Source: Platerodrilus igneus (Eukaryota > Arthropoda > Insecta > Coleoptera > Lycidae). Taken from it: a stretch of DNA of 64,000 nucleotides. Shown piece by piece: positions 25,410 through 35,060 of this stretch. The notes under the pieces were generated by a model. That model was not told the DNA's origin, did not search any database, and worked only from the letters and a program-made list of their open reading frames with translations. A program made the position numbers and the translations under genes. The stretch spans positions 5,602,501 to 5,666,500 of the forward strand of contig JARFIW010001108.1 of NCBI GenBank assembly GCA_036346225.1, written 5' to 3'. Numbering within the stretch: position 1 is the stretch's first letter; each line of letters begins with the position of its first letter.

Positions 25410-26364
25410 CCCGTGTGGTTGGTGGCTACCCATCGGGCGCGTCCCCAGGTGGCGGATAGGGGGGACCCAATGTCACCGTACGAGTAATCGTTCGCTGCCA
25501 TCGGGTTATGTGACAGAATAAGCCTAGCACTCGTAATGATCCAGAGCGCTGAGTAGAATAAAACCTACAATATGCGGGGGAACGAGTGTACGTCAATGCG
25601 GACTAAACCCCGCATGATGATGGTCTAGGTTAATCTCACATAGCGGACCAAACCACCAAACCCCTACTGCTACATGGGCCGGTAGCGGTCTGCACAGGGT
25701 CTAGGCCACCTCGTGTTTGTGCCGTGCGAGGCGACCCGTGTCGGTCGGATGATGGGATCCTGGTGGTTGAGCCACACCTGAGGCGGTTTAGATCCTCAGT
25801 GTCTGGCAACACGCCACTTTGGCCCAGATTTCACCTAGACGGGGGGTCGAGACTAACCCATCTCGAGCAATCGGCTGTGTCGTCGGGTCAGACTGCCGAC
25901 TGGGTGAGCTCCTGGAGGTGAAGGGCGTGCAGCCGGTACTGTGGGTGAGCAGCACATGCTACATGTGTGCTGCTACAAAGCGGTATGCGGGCTCGTACGT
26001 CAGTCATCTTAAGGGAGCTATATCTTCCTGGTAGCCCTGGTGTTGTTTTTACACACCCCAAATTTGGGCTCCATGGTGGGTGGGGAGCCGGGAAGATGAA
26101 TTTTATTTAGTAAAAACATGTATCCTATAGTTAATGTAGTCAATCCAGAGGGTGCGTCCTCGGACACCCTCAAGTTTTGTTGCAGGTCCCACAGGAACTG
26201 CAACGGAAAGAACATCAATATCAGCCCCAAGGTGGGGTGAAGGATAAGCCAGAGGAGTGGCAACAGCAGCGCCCACAGAAAAAGCGAATCAGTGGGGCTG
26301 AACAGAAAGAAGGAGGAGGGCCCGTTTGGCGGCACAGGAGGGTGTAGTGGAAAAGGCTGGCCCT
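25410..26364 (+). other. 5' leader of the LOA/R1-type LINE
   Basis: About 950 bp of GC-rich, apparently untranslated sequence. A 6-bp stem (GTCCCC at 25441-25446 with GGGGAC at 25461-25466) lies 31 bases from the element's first base. Internal promoters of LINEs sit in this kind of region, but I see no specific motif. Confidence 0.5.
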
Positions 26365-27308
26365 ATGGCTAACCCATCCACGACACAACCTGGTGCCAAT
26401 CAAACACCCTCCACTTCAAAACCATCTACCTCCGCCTCTAGGCCTGCAGAGGCCAAGACGCGGAGCATGAAAAGAGCTAGATCTGAGGCACCCTCCGCAA
26501 GGTAGACCACGGAAGAGGGGCTGTCAGACTAGCACTAAACAGCCCGTCACTGACAGCTACGTGGAGGCAGCTGCTCGGCACCTCCAAGTGGCTGTCATAG
26601 ACAAGAACAACCCTTGGGGTAAGATTACCAAGGCCCAAGCAGAGACCTTGCAATTAGCAATTGAGAAAGCTTTGGACGATCATCTGTTCGCTCTTCCCAA
26701 TGATAGCGCTCCCCGACCTTTAGGAGGTGGGCGTACTCGGGCGAGATCTTCCGGATCTGGTGCGAGGATGACCACTCCTAACATGGATTACGGAGGCGGT
26801 TGGCAACCTCCCACTACTGTGGGAGGCTGCACGCCTTACTGTCGTCCAGGTGGGACTGTTGCCCTAGGCTACTGAAGGCGGCGCTGTGGATTCCGGGGCC
26901 CCGGAAGACATGGATGTCGTTCAAAGGCGTCTACGTGTGCAGAACCCTGGGCTGACATATCCAAGTGGTGCGTTTTCCACACCGCCACAAGAGATCAACC
27001 TCCAGGAGGCTGATAGTCTTTGGCGTTGGGGAAGACGTGAGGAGATTATCAACAGAAAGGAGGCAAGCTACACTATAAGCTCACCTCACTAAATCTCAAA
27101 ATACAAAAGTGCAACCTGCCGCAGAGGCAGCTCAACCGGCTGCCGCGCAAAGCAGGCTCAACCTCCATCTCCTGAGCAGCTACAGCGAGCTCCGCTCCTA
27201 CAGCAACCTCAGGAGGCTGAGGTAGATGAACCATCGACTGCGTCAAGCAGTCAGATGGACACAGCAGACTCGGATCCGCTGCTAGTGGGATGGCTTGCGG
27301 AAGAGTAG
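26365..27308 (+). pseudogene. LOA/R1-type LINE ORF1 (gag-like), frameshifted
   Basis: ORF1 proteins bind the element RNA. The chosen ATG at 26365 opens MANPSTTQPGANQTP and a Ser/Pro/Lys-rich leader that stops at about 26503. The coding look continues as TDSYVEAAARHLQVAVIDKN (26549) and ITKAQAETLQLAIEKAL (26620), then after a frame change VWIPGPE-like residues, VQRRLRVQNPGL (26919), and a tail ending VGWLAEE with a TAG at 26306+1000 (27306-27308). Blocks such as RLRxQNPGL are what I would expect in gag proteins of this LINE group. I do not see a clean CCHC knuckle, which may be lost to frameshifts. At least three frame changes. Confidence 0.75.
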
Positions 27309-27310
27309 TA

Positions 27311-27343
27311 AAGCGTCGCTGGACAGCCCGCCCAGCGACGCTT
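27311..27343 (+). promoter_or_regulatory. Perfect 12-bp hairpin between LINE ORF1 and ORF2
   Basis: AAGCGTCGCTGG (27311-27322) pairs perfectly with CCAGCGACGCTT (27332-27343) around a 9-base loop. It begins two bases after the ORF1 stop and ends 29 bases before the ORF2 ATG at 27373. A stable stem in this position could influence re-initiation or stop-codon behaviour on the bicistronic LINE RNA. That role is inference. Confidence 0.75.
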
Positions 27344-27372
27344 GATAAGCAAGTTTGACCCGTCACAGACCA

Positions 27373-28158
27373 ATGGCGGGACTAAACTTTATACAATTAA
27401 ACCTGCCAGATTGCAGGGCGGCTGCAGCATCGTTATGCAGACACCTGAGCAATAACCAGGCCATTGCCCTTATCCAAGAACCCTGGGTGGCATGCTCAGG
27501 AATCTCGGGACTAGGGAGTCTAAATGGTACTATCTTTGCGGCTAGTAACCAACCTAAGCCTAGGGCATGCATCTACATACCCAGGCACATAAATGCCCTC
27601 CTCCTGCCACAACTGAGTGGCCGTGACGTCACAGCCGTACAGATCACATGCAGGCTGGGAGGAATTACTGACATAATCTTGATTTCAGCCTATTTTCCAA
27701 TTGACCATGACCCACCTCCTCCGGAGTTGATGGCAGTCATTGATCACTGTAATAGGCACAAAAAGCATCTGATTATCGGATGCGATTCCAATGCGCACCA
27801 TGTGGTATGGGGTAGCGCAGATACTAACCCCCGTGGAAAACTACTACTCGAGTATATATCGAGTAAGAATCTGGAGATACTTAACTGGGGCAGCGAACCC
27901 ACGTTTGTGACATCTCGCTTCCAGACAGTCATCGACTTAACCCTTGCATCGTCAGATATTTCAAGGCATATCTTGAACTGGCAGGTGACGCCTAAAGCGA
28001 CACTGTCAGATCACAGATTGTTAAGTTTTAATTTAAAGGCAGCAGTAGCTGTCTGTAAAGAATACAGGAACCCAAAAGCGACCAACAGGTCTGTCTACCT
28101 AGACAGCTTGGAGCAACGCCTTTTGACATCACAAGGTACTGACAACCCAAAACTATAG
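27373..28158 (+). pseudogene. LOA/R1-type LINE ORF2, endonuclease part
   Basis: This is an AP-like endonuclease that nicks the target DNA to prime reverse transcription. The ATG at 27373 (MAGLNFIQLNLPDC) is preferred over an upstream in-frame TTG. Catalytic landmarks are present: the Asn near residue 10, QEPW (Glu around residue 36), ISAYFP, GCDSNAHHVVWGS (Asp and Asn around residues 137-139) and LSDHRLLSF with the terminal catalytic His. The frame closes with a TAG at 28156 in the linker before RT; coding similarity continues in other frames (28218-28926). Confidence 0.92.
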
Positions 28159-28967
28159 AAGAGCTACAGAGATACTCGGTCTCTACAAAACTCCATCGTA
28201 GAGTCCTTTGAACAGGCATGCCCGGTCAGGACAGATTCTACTCGCTCCAGTACTCCATGGTGGGGCGCGGAGCTACAGAAGCTGAAAAGACCCTGGGCAA
28301 ACTGTTTAATAAGGCAAAGAACACCAGAAGTATGGCTGACTGGGAGGCATATAAAAGCCACCAGCGACTATACAAAACGACAATTAGAAAACGACAGAGA
28401 GACTCATGGAAGACCTTCTGTAACTCAGTCGAGTCTACCAATGCAATCTCTCGCATTAACAGGATCTTGTCCAAAGACCCTCGTCATCAACCATGCTGTC
28501 TGAAACGTGTGGATGGTACATACACCACCAACGAGGCAGAAACAGCGGAGTTACTCGCGGACACGCACTTTCCAGGCAGTGTCACACGACCTTTGTCTTA
28601 CGGGTTGGATCAACCCAGCTCGGCCTAACGGGGCCGACTGGGAGGTTTCTAACCGGGTAGTGGATGAGAGAAAAATTAAATGGGCTATCTCAACTCTCAA
28701 ACCGTTTAAGTCCCCTGGAAGGGATGGCATCTTCCCCGCCCTACTACAGTGGGGAGTGGAGAGGCTGACACCGTTCCTTGTGGTACTTTTTAGGGGCTGT
28801 ATTGCTTTTAGATACATCCCCAGCAGTTGGAGAGAGGTTAGAGTTGTCTTCATTCCTAAACCAGGCCGGAAGGACTACTCCCAGGCTAAATCCTACAGAC
28901 CGATCAGTCTCACGTCTTTTTGCTAAAGACCTTGGAGATTGTGCGACAATGATATGAGGAGAGGATA
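28159..28967 (+). pseudogene. LOA/R1-type LINE ORF2, linker and RT fingers (frameshifted)
   Basis: Two frames (28218-28628 and 28507-28926) carry the linker (RLYKTTIRKRQRDSWKTFC) and the start of RT (FKSPGRDGIFPALLQWGVER, FIPKPGRKDYSQAKSYRPIS), which ends at a stop at 28924. A small indel there separates it from the open frame starting at 28968. The segment is recognisable but cannot be translated as one protein. Confidence 0.88.
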
Positions 28968-30965
28968 ATGCTTTCTTATCCACTTCACCCAAATCAACAC
29001 GCCTTTATACCAGGTAAATCAACGGAATCTGCCCTGCACGCTGTTGTAGGACGGATCGAAAAAACCCTAGACAATAACATGTCCGCCTTAGGCGCATTTA
29101 TTGATATTGAGGGTGCGTTCAGCGAAACTACTTTCGCAAGCATCGATAGAGCTCTACGGACACATGGAGCTGAGGACACCCTTCGGCAGTTTACCATGCA
29201 GATTCTGCAATGTCGACGGGTACACATAAATGTGGGGGAAACCTCAGTAATTAGGGTGGTGGATAAAGGCTGTCCCCAGGGGGGCGTGCTGTCACTGCTA
29301 CTATGGAATTTAGTAGTGGACAGCCTTCTCCAACGTCTTAATGAGGCAGGTTTCTTCACGATAGGTTACGCCGACGACTTAGCTATTCTGATAGTCGGCA
29401 AATTCGAACAAGTGCTGTGTAATTTGATGCAAGCAGCACTAAGGATCACGGAGCTCTGGTGCTCCGACAACTTTTTAACCATCAACCCCAACAAAACGGC
29501 GTTGGTGTTGTTTTCCAATAAAAGGAAGCTGACGGTAACTAAATTGCCAATGCTCTTCCAAACTTCCCTGCCCTTATCAGCAGAAGTCAAGTATCTGGGC
29601 ATTATACTTGATAAGAAGCTGAACTGGGCCAAACACCTACAAATAAAAACTAGCAAAGCCAACCAAGTGTTCTGGCAATGCAAACGTGCCATAGGCAAAC
29701 TTTGGGGTCTCCCACCAAAGGCTGTCCTGTGGCTATACGTCATGGTAGTAAGGCCGATGCTCTGTTATGGCGCTGTAGTCTGGTGGCGCAGGACCAGACT
29801 GGCCCATACAGTCCAAGACCTTACTCATATCCAAAGGGTGGCTTGTCTAAACATTACAGGTGCATTGCGTTCCACACCTACTGCAGCCTTAGAAGCCATC
29901 TTAGACCTCACTCCGCTGGACCTACATGTGGAGGAGGTGGCTTTGAGAGCGGCAATGAGGCTGCGGTTCAAAGGTCTATGGATCGATAAGGGAGGCGGTG
30001 GTAGACACCACAACATACTAAGAGAGGCGGTGCGGAACACACCTATCTTGGGAGGAGTGGTTGATTCGATCGCACCCATAATCATTTCCAGGAGGCGCTT
30101 TGGGGTTTGTCTAAACACTGAGGACGCCTCCTTAACGGAGATCTCCATCTACACAGATGGCTCCAAAACAAATGAAGGTACCGGGGCAGGCATTTTCTCC
30201 GATGACCTAGACCTTCATGAAAGTGTTGCGCTGGGCAGGCTGGTAACTGTCTTCCAAGCGGAAGTCATAGCCATCATGCACGGCACTAACGCCATACTGG
30301 AACGTGGAATCCAGAACAAAGCTATACGCATCTTGAGCGATAGTAGAGCAGCTCTTCTGAGCTTAAACAAGCAGAAGCTTCTCTCGGGGGTGGTATACCA
30401 ATGCCATCGGGTTCTCGAGCTCGTTTCTGATACAAACGCCCTTGAACTGGTTTGGATCAAAGGGCATTCAGGAGCACATGGTAACGAACAGGCAGATTCT
30501 TTGGCGAGGCAGGGAGCGGCTCGGGGTTTTGTCGGCCCTGAGCCATCGGTTGCTATTGCGCCATCTGTGGTGTTCTCCATGATAAGACAAATAACCCACC
30601 GCCGTCACAAGGATAGGTGGGCTTGTACATCAAGCTGCCGGCAGGCAAAAATGTTTATAAGGTCTCCCATACGCTTGCCAAGACAGAAACTACGGCTACT
30701 AGTAGGTATTCTGTCCGGGCATTGCACTTTAAGGAAGCACCTGCACAGGATGGGTCTGTCAGACAACCCCACCTGTCGCGGCTGTCAACAGGAGGATGAG
30801 ACGACGGAACACATTCTGTGCACCTGTCCGGTACTCGCCCGACTTCGAGGATCCATGCTGGGGGACTTTTGGCCCGAGAAGGCCGGAATTCGAGACACCC
30901 CCTGGTCCGACATCCTCAAATTCACCTGCAAGGTCGGGTGGTTGAGCAATGAAGGACCAACCTAG
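28968..30965 (+). CDS. LOA/R1-type LINE ORF2: RT palm/thumb, RNase H and CCHC knuckle (open, 665 codons)
   Basis: This is the longest open frame of the window. RT palm: FIDIEGAF with a catalytic Asp at residue 46, CPQGGVLS (about residue 104), and GYADDLAIL with Tyr134 and the two Asp residues. Thumb: KYLGIILDKKLNW, then the conserved ARRAIGxxWGLxP-like segment. RNase H: YTDGSK (Asp397), FQAEV (Glu), LSDSRAAL (Asp) and KGHSGAHGNEQADSLA with the His and the final Asp, so all catalytic positions are retained. The C-terminus has CRGCQQEDETTEHILCTC, a Cys/His cluster. The frame starts inside the RT domain, so the ATG at 28968 is not the natural start. The long open frame implies a recent insertion. 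Confidence 0.93.
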   Translation: MLSYPLHPNQHAFIPGKSTESALHAVVGRIEKTLDNNMSALGAFIDIEGAFSETTFASIDRALRTHGAEDTLRQFTMQILQCRRVHINVGETSVIRVVDKGCPQGGVLSLLLWNLVVDSLLQRLNEAGFFTIGYADDLAILIVGKFEQVLCNLMQAALRITELWCSDNFLTINPNKTALVLFSNKRKLTVTKLPMLFQTSLPLSAEVKYLGIILDKKLNWAKHLQIKTSKANQVFWQCKRAIGKLWGLPPKAVLWLYVMVVRPMLCYGAVVWWRRTRLAHTVQDLTHIQRVACLNITGALRSTPTAALEAILDLTPLDLHVEEVALRAAMRLRFKGLWIDKGGGGRHHNILREAVRNTPILGGVVDSIAPIIISRRRFGVCLNTEDASLTEISIYTDGSKTNEGTGAGIFSDDLDLHESVALGRLVTVFQAEVIAIMHGTNAILERGIQNKAIRILSDSRAALLSLNKQKLLSGVVYQCHRVLELVSDTNALELVWIKGHSGAHGNEQADSLARQGAARGFVGPEPSVAIAPSVVFSMIRQITHRRHKDRWACTSSCRQAKMFIRSPIRLPRQKLRLLVGILSGHCTLRKHLHRMGLSDNPTCRGCQQEDETTEHILCTCPVLARLRGSMLGDFWPEKAGIRDTPWSDILKFTCKVGWLSNEGPT

Positions 30966-31049
30966 GGCAAGGAAGGCAGCACAATGGGCCCACCAGGAGG
31001 CCTAAGTGCGCGTGGCTTTAAGTCACCCTTCCCAAGTTAATCAATCAAT

Positions 31050-31063
31050 CATGTTCCGCCTTC
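31050..31063. repeat. Target-site duplication of the LOA/R1-type LINE, right copy
   Basis: Identical to 25396-25409; BEL/Pao pol resumes directly after it. Confidence 0.92.
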
Positions 31064-31968
31064 AGATATTCCTGAAGTTCTTACTGAACAACGCCCTATT
31101 GTTTTATCCGCTGTCGTAACATCCTCTTGATTCATTCAGTTCTAAAAAATCACTTTTCCTTTCCTTTTATTACGCGCATTGTTACTTGGATTCTCCGTTT
31201 TCGTCATGATCTACGTCACCCACTCGAACGGTACTACGGACCTTTGTCATCGTCTGAGTTGCACAATGATTTGATCGCTTTGCTTTCGTATACTCAACAA
31301 TCTTATTTTGCTATCGAGCTTCAGGCCATTCATTCCGGATCCCCTTTTAAAAAGAGTTTTCGCAAGTAGTCCCCTTTTATTCGTGATGGAGCCTTGCGGT
31401 TCGGAGGTCGCCTGGCTCACGCGCCTTTTTTTTCTGACCGTAAATTTCCCGCTTTGTTACCTAGCAAAAGTCGATTTACTGACCTTTATGTTACATACGT
31501 TCATTTAAAATACTTCCATACGGGTGCTCAAATGGTCCACTTTCTCGTCAGTCAGCACTTCTGGATTATTTCTGGAAGGCAATCTATCTATCGTATTTTG
31601 AGTAATTTTCAACTTTGGTCCCTTTAACCGCCATCCTGGTGCCCGCTCTTTCTCACCTTCCGCTTAACCGCCTCTCTCCATGGCAATTTCTCCAGCGAAT
31701 TCAACAAGATTTTTGGTTCCGTTGGTCCAAGGAGTACTTGCACTCGCTCCAACAGCGCTCCAAGTGGCACACACCGTCTCCTCAAGTAAAGTTAGGCACC
31801 TTAATGCTGATTAAGACTGCTAATGTTCCTCCCTTTCGTTGGTCCCTTGGTCGTGTTGTGGCTGTGCATCCTGGGACAGATGGTGTTGTTAGGGTGGTCA
31901 CACTTAATACCGCTCATGGCGAGCTGAGGCGTCTTGTGTCCAAGCTCTGCCTTTCGCCCTCAACGTAG
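31064..31968 (+). pseudogene. BEL/Pao pol, second part: integrase with catalytic core deleted
   Basis: After the LINE, BEL/Pao pol resumes. From about 31130 the frame reads IVTWILRFRHDL, then the integrase zinc-binding region: ALRFGGRLAHA (31393), YVHLKYFHTG (31495, the HH pair) and FWIISGRQSIYRIL. The CxxC partner is replaced by NFQLWS. The next recognisable block is already the C-terminal DUF5641-like domain: LSPWQFLQRIQQDFWFRWSK (31673), LQQRSKWH, PPFRWSLGRVVAVHPGTDG and the stop at 31968. The ~250-residue DDE core that normally lies between these two is missing; the junction is at about 31620-31660. Stops at 31112 and 31367. Confidence 0.9.
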
Positions 31969-32077
31969 AAAAACATTTTTTTTTTGTAAATCCTTTTCTT
32001 TTTCGCTTTTCACACCCCACCCCCCTTTCCTTATAATTAACTTTGCTTTAAAATGCTTTGCATTTTGGCAAGCGGTA

Positions 32078-32533
32078 TGTTGCGTTTATAGTGTATAAAA
32101 TTTACCGCTTAATGTATGTTCAGTTTTATATCGTATTTACAGCTAAATTTATTTTTTCTTAAAATTTGTTGATTATTTGCGTCCGCCTGGTATATTAATT
32201 GTTATTGAAAAATACCGTGTATTACTTCAAGCACGTACCTGTACAAAGTGGCGCGATATAAACTCTGCTCTTCGCATGTGCGAGAACATTCTTATCAACC
32301 TGGAAAATACACGAAGCATAGCAGTATCGATTTTCGTGGTAGAAGGCCGTCAACTTACATTTTGTACGCTGAATTATTAGAAGAACGCTATAAAATGAAC
32401 GTGCTTCGTGTCGTTATAATCCTAAAGGTAAGTGTTTGAAGTAATTTGTTGTTTGTTTATTTTAATGTTATTTTCGTATACATGTCCACTTTTCTCTACC
32501 ATCAGTAGCTATCGAAATTACCGCAAATTAACA
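32078..32533 (+). repeat. BEL/Pao 3' LTR
   Basis: 456 bp, begins TGTTGCG and ends ATTAACA. It matches the 5' LTR throughout apart from scattered differences and the ~20-bp gap. The intact CA end defines the LTR boundary. Confidence 0.95.
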
Positions 32534-32538
32534 GTACA
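32534..32538. repeat. Target-site duplication GTACA, right copy (BEL/Pao)
   Basis: Matches 20998-21002. The R2-like LINE coding strand resumes here. Confidence 0.9.
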
Positions 32539-34739
32539 TGTGTCGAGTATGACTGACTTTTGTAGATATGTGAAGGTGTTTGGATGTAGTTGTAGTTTTT
32601 GCATTTATTTGTGTAAGTTGCTTGGTATGACCCATGTACTTGATAATATCATCGATATTATTTCTACTTCATCTTGGTGCCACATATCTTTATTTCTTCG
32701 GCTAGTTGTTTGTATCCTTCTATTTTTTCTCCTGTTTTCTTCTGTATATTGGATGTGTTTGGGATAGATATTTCTATTAGTTGTGTAATATTTTGTTTGT
32801 AGATGAATGTAATGTCGTTTGTTGTGTAGTGTTATTTTGTCGGGTATTGTGCTTTTATTTCAGTGCATCTTGTATTCTGTTCTCACGGTGTGTATGTATA
32901 TATTGGTATATGTTTTCTTGTAAATTTGTGTTGTAGGGCTAGTTGTTGCTGTATTATTTTTGCACGTTATCATGTCGTTTGAAGTATTCTGTATTTTCTA
33001 GCATTGGACATACACTTGTGATGTGTTCTATTGTTTCTATTTGTTGTTTACATAGTCTCCATGTTTCTGTTGTTGTGTTGGGATCTTTGATGATGTGTTT
33101 ACTGTAATAGTGTGTGTTGATTATCTAGTTTTGTATCGTTATCTTTAATCCCTCTGTTTCACTGAATATGTAGTCTTTCTTGAGCCATACGTCTGATGCT
33201 TCTTAGTCGATATGTGGTTGTGTATGGTAGTGTGGATGTTTCTAGTGTGGTGTTTTTTTCCAGCTTTCTTGCTTTGTGGTTTTGTTGTAATTTCTTCTAT
33301 GGGGTTGAAAGTATTGTTGTTAAGTTATAGTGCTGTGGTTAATGTGCTTACGTGTATGATCGCTTAGTGTATGTTACTCGTTTCTGCTCTTTTTGAAAAA
33401 ATAGTTTCTTAAATTATCTATTTGTTTGAAGCACATGCTTCATATATCAATGATTTCTCTTCCTCCAGCTTTTCTATTGAACGTGAATCTTTCCATAGCT
33501 GAGTAGCTGTGGTGTATTGTGTATTTATGGTATTGTGATCGTGTGAGTGTATGGAGTGGTTCTAGGTCAGTACTGCTCCATCCTATTATGCCGAAATGGT
33601 AAGTTAGTATGGAGCATATGTGTTTAATACTATTGTTTTGTTCCTGCTGTGAGTTCTGTTTTGAGTATTTTAGTAAGTCTATTTCAGTTATTCCTTCATT
33701 TGTCAGTGTTCTAGTATTTTTTGTTTGTATCCCAGATATCTGTATGTGTATGTGGAGTACATTGCATGTATCTGACCGCTGTTACTGTTTTGCATGTAGT
33801 TTCTTGTTTTGTTAGTTTACATTTTATTATGCTATTTTTTGGCATTTGTCTGTTCCAAATGTCATGTTTATGTTGTTGCTGTATGTTTCTGTTATTTTAA
33901 GTAGATGGTTGAGTTGTGTGTTTGTGGATGCTACTAGTTTGAAGTCGTTCATATATAGAAGGTGAGTTATTTTGTGTAGGGGTGTACCTGTGATGTTGTA
34001 TCCATATTTTGTGTTGTTTAGTGTGTTCGATAGTCGGTTTAGTACTAGGCAGAACCAGAAAGCACGTAGTGAATCCCCCTAGTCTATGCTTCTTCTGATC
34101 TCTATTGGTTTCGTTTTTACATTACTTGTGTTTGTTTTTATGATTAATGTTGTGTTCCAGTTTTACATTAATGTATCTAGGAATTTTATTAGTGTTGCGC
34201 TTACTTTGTATGTTTGTAATATGTATATTAGCCACGAGTATGGTATGCTAGTGTATGCCTTCTGGTAGTATATGCACGCCTTGTGTAACACTCTTTTTTT
34301 AGTTTTTGTTTGATTAGTGTGTTATTTTTATGTCTATTAACAACAGCTCCTTCCATCCTTGTGTTTCTTTGTTGCATTCTTTTTGTTCTTCGTGTATTGT
34401 GTTATTTTGTGTTGCACGTGTGATTAGTTTTTGTGTTATTATTTTTTATATTGTTGATAGGCATGTTATTAGGCGATATTTTGAATTGATATATGTTATT
34501 TCTTATGTTAATGCGCGTGATGTTGTGTGATATATTTATTGAATAATCTTATTAGGGGTGTGTGTGGGTGTGTGTGTGAGGTGTGTGTGTGTGTGTGTGT
34601 ATGTGTGTGTGCGTGTGTGTGTGTGTGTGGGTAGGTGGGTGGGTGTGCGTGTGTTTGTGTATCGTTGTGAATTCTTTTAGCCAGATGTTTGATATTTGTG
34701 TGTGTGTGTGTGTATGTGTGTGTGCATGTGTGTGTGTGT

Positions 34740-34777
<38 letters not shown>

Positions 34778-35060
34778 GTGGGTGGGTGTGCGTGTGTTTG
34801 TGTGTCGTTGTGAATTCTTTTAGCCAGATGTTTGATATTTTGTAGTATGCCAGGTGCTTTCCAGGCCTGTGATTTGTTAACGCTTTGTCTAATTCCTCCG
34901 TGTATATGCTTATTTCTTGCATTTCTTTTATTGTGTTGTATTTCTTTGTTTCTGCTGGTTGTGATTGGGTTGGACCATATACTATTCCAAAATGGTTCAG
35001 TGTAGCTCAGGTACCTCGGGTTCCTCATATCCGCACCTCCTTGAGAGATAGATCCCTGAG
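32539..35060 (-). pseudogene. R2-like LINE reverse transcriptase ORF (broken)
   Basis: The minus strand reads, from high to low coordinates: FWNSIWSNPITTSRN (about 34990), SQAWKAPGI (about 34875) and SNIWLKEFTTIH, then a TG-microsatellite block, then RT: KACIYYQKAY (DxKKAxDS position), SIPYSWLIYILQTYKVSATL (about 34250), RSID-GDSL where FQGDSL is expected (about 34085), FWFCLVLNRLSNTLNNTKYG, and THLLYMNDFKLV, where YMDD is now YMND. Further on come WRLCKQQIETIEHITSVCPM (about 33060), a CxxC...HxxxxC knuckle, and the run to KSVILDTC at the LTR junction. Many stops and frameshifts. I place it in the R2/NeSL-type group from the FQGDSLSPLLFCLALNPLS-like block; the exact clade is uncertain. Confidence 0.85.
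34558..34843. repeat. TG-rich microsatellite with a ~143-bp tandem duplication of LINE sequence
   Basis: Two long (TG)n stretches alternate with two copies of a 67-bp unit (34631-34697 and 34774-34840). Each copy contains TTGTGAATTC and TTTTAGCCAGATGTTTGATA. That unit is the R2-like LINE coding sequence (NIWLKEFTTIH on the minus strand). Confidence 0.9.

Larger units (their letters stand above)
25410..31049 (+). mobile_element. LOA/R1-group non-LTR retrotransposon, near full length
   Basis: A 5.64-kb LINE inside BEL/Pao pol, bounded by perfect 14-bp target duplications. It has a GC-rich 5' leader (25410-26364), a gag-like ORF1, a hairpin between the ORFs, and ORF2 with an AP-type endonuclease, RT, RNase H and a terminal CCHC knuckle. 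The 3' end is a short TCAA-type repeat (31036-31049). An RNase H downstream of RT together with the IEGAF and GYADD blocks suggests the LOA clade, but I cannot separate LOA from related R1/I groups by eye. Because both ends and both duplications are intact, it is probably full length and the youngest insertion of the nest. Confidence 0.93.
21003..32533 (+). mobile_element. BEL/Pao LTR retrotransposon, interrupted by a LOA/R1-type LINE
   Basis: Two LTRs (21003-21480 and 32078-32533) flank gag, an Asp protease, RT, RNase H and a damaged integrase in the order typical of BEL/Pao. A 5-bp target duplication (GTACA) is intact, so the element arrived by normal integration. A LINE of 5.6 kb (25410-31049) sits in pol. 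Without it the element is about 5.9 kb. There are multiple stops and frameshifts in gag and pol, and the integrase catalytic core is absent. Confidence 0.95.

Noticed and set aside
25441..25466. HDV-like ribozyme at the LINE 5' end
   Set aside because: I could form one stem but not the double pseudoknot required, so I list it only as something to fold.
28994..30580. Long minus-strand frames of 121-125 codons
   Set aside because: Antisense shadows of the intact LINE RT/RNase H frame at 28968-30965.
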